Assembly (NCBI RefSeq): GCF_003696345.1
Contig: NZ_RFLX01000010.1
Span: 115,823-179,822 of the forward strand
Length of the DNA: 64,000 bases
Source: Teichococcus wenyumeiae
GTDB taxonomy: Bacteria > Pseudomonadota > Alphaproteobacteria > Acetobacterales > Acetobacteraceae
Direction: 5' to 3'
Position 1 is the stretch's first letter. Every line of letters begins with the position of its first letter. Made by a program: the position numbers and the translations under genes. Positions 63,861-64,000 of the stretch are shown one piece after another. The notes under the pieces are model-generated. The model ran no database searches. It was given only the letters and a program-made list of their open reading frames with translations, and was not told the DNA's origin.

Positions 63861-63878
63861 CAACAAGCTAAATTGTTG
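63861..63878. promoter_or_regulatory. Inverted repeat upstream of catalase
   Basis: CAACAA and TTGTTG flank GCTAAA, giving an 18-base palindrome-like site about 110 bases upstream of the catalase start, in an AT-rich stretch. It is a candidate regulator-binding site for the katA promoter. Confidence 0.4.
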
Positions 63879-63917
63879 CGGTGCAGAAATCCACCATATG
63901 TGGAGAAAGCGTCCCGG

Positions 63918-63964
<47 letters not shown>

Positions 63965-64000
63965 TGGGTGTATGTGTGTGTGTTGTTTGTCTGTGCTGTT
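63965..64000. repeat. TG-rich low-complexity tract at right edge
   Basis: The last 36 bases are dominated by TG and TTG steps (GGGTGTATGTGTGTGTGTTG and similar), unusual in this GC-rich DNA. It lies directly 5' of the tRNA-like segment, where a 5S-tRNA spacer would be if an rRNA operon ends here. It is cut by the window edge. Confidence 0.5.

Overview
The window is GC-rich DNA in which nearly all sequence is coding and genes are packed into long runs with start/stop overlaps. The gene content (complete rut-type uracil catabolism, several peptide-type ABC binding proteins with Tat-like leaders, FCD-type GntR regulators, a caa3-like oxidase cluster and a tricarboxylate-type binding protein) suggests an alphaproteobacterium. 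The style resembles Acetobacteraceae such as Roseomonas, but this is inference because no complete rRNA gene is present.

Layout. 1-713 is the C-terminal end of a YhaN-like SMC/ABC ATPase, followed by an NCS2 uracil permease (791-2122) that ends in a hairpin shared with the converging operon. 2165-9121 (minus) is a module of a phosphonate monoester hydrolase-type sulfatase and a complete Opp/Dpp-type ABC transporter. 9220-14574 holds two short-chain dehydrogenases, a GH15 glycosidase and an IlvD/Edd dehydratase. 14576-22670 is a catabolic region: a YtcJ-like amidohydrolase with its GntR regulator on one side, and an alpha/beta-barrel protein, an old-yellow-enzyme homologue, a SnoaL-like protein and two tandem paralogous binding proteins on the other. 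22721-29165 has a zinc alcohol dehydrogenase divergent from a two-winged-helix GntR regulator, an unknown 448-residue protein, an ABC exporter and an LLM flavoprotein. 29251-33857 is a GntR/SDR/TctC group divergent from a PanE-like reductase and a polysaccharide-deacetylase-family protein, with a strong palindrome between them.

33882-45411 (minus) is the most coherent block: rutABCD, cpdB, a BMP-type nucleoside ABC transporter, cytidine deaminase, nucleoside deoxyribosyltransferase and nucleoside hydrolase. Together they can take a pyrimidine nucleotide outside the cytoplasm through nucleoside uptake, deamination and base release to opening of the uracil ring. rutE and rutF are not in the window; the uracil permease near the left end could serve as the rutG equivalent.

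45736-56383 is respiratory and repair-related: a dihaem cytochrome c converges on a minus-strand operon of cytochrome c, CtaG, a small membrane protein, oxidase subunits III, I and II, a lipoprotein cytochrome c and a PQQ-type beta-propeller, with uvsE and a DHH phosphoesterase immediately upstream. Oxidase subunit I lacks the usual Asp and Lys of the two proton channels, and the PQQ-like protein lacks its usual catalytic and metal residues. 56564-63750 carries an M20 amidohydrolase, a binding protein, a BisC-like molybdoenzyme and a catalase. At the right edge, 63918-63964 matches the first 47 nucleotides of initiator tRNA-Met without a T arm, which may mark a recombination breakpoint or the end of an rRNA operon lying outside the window.
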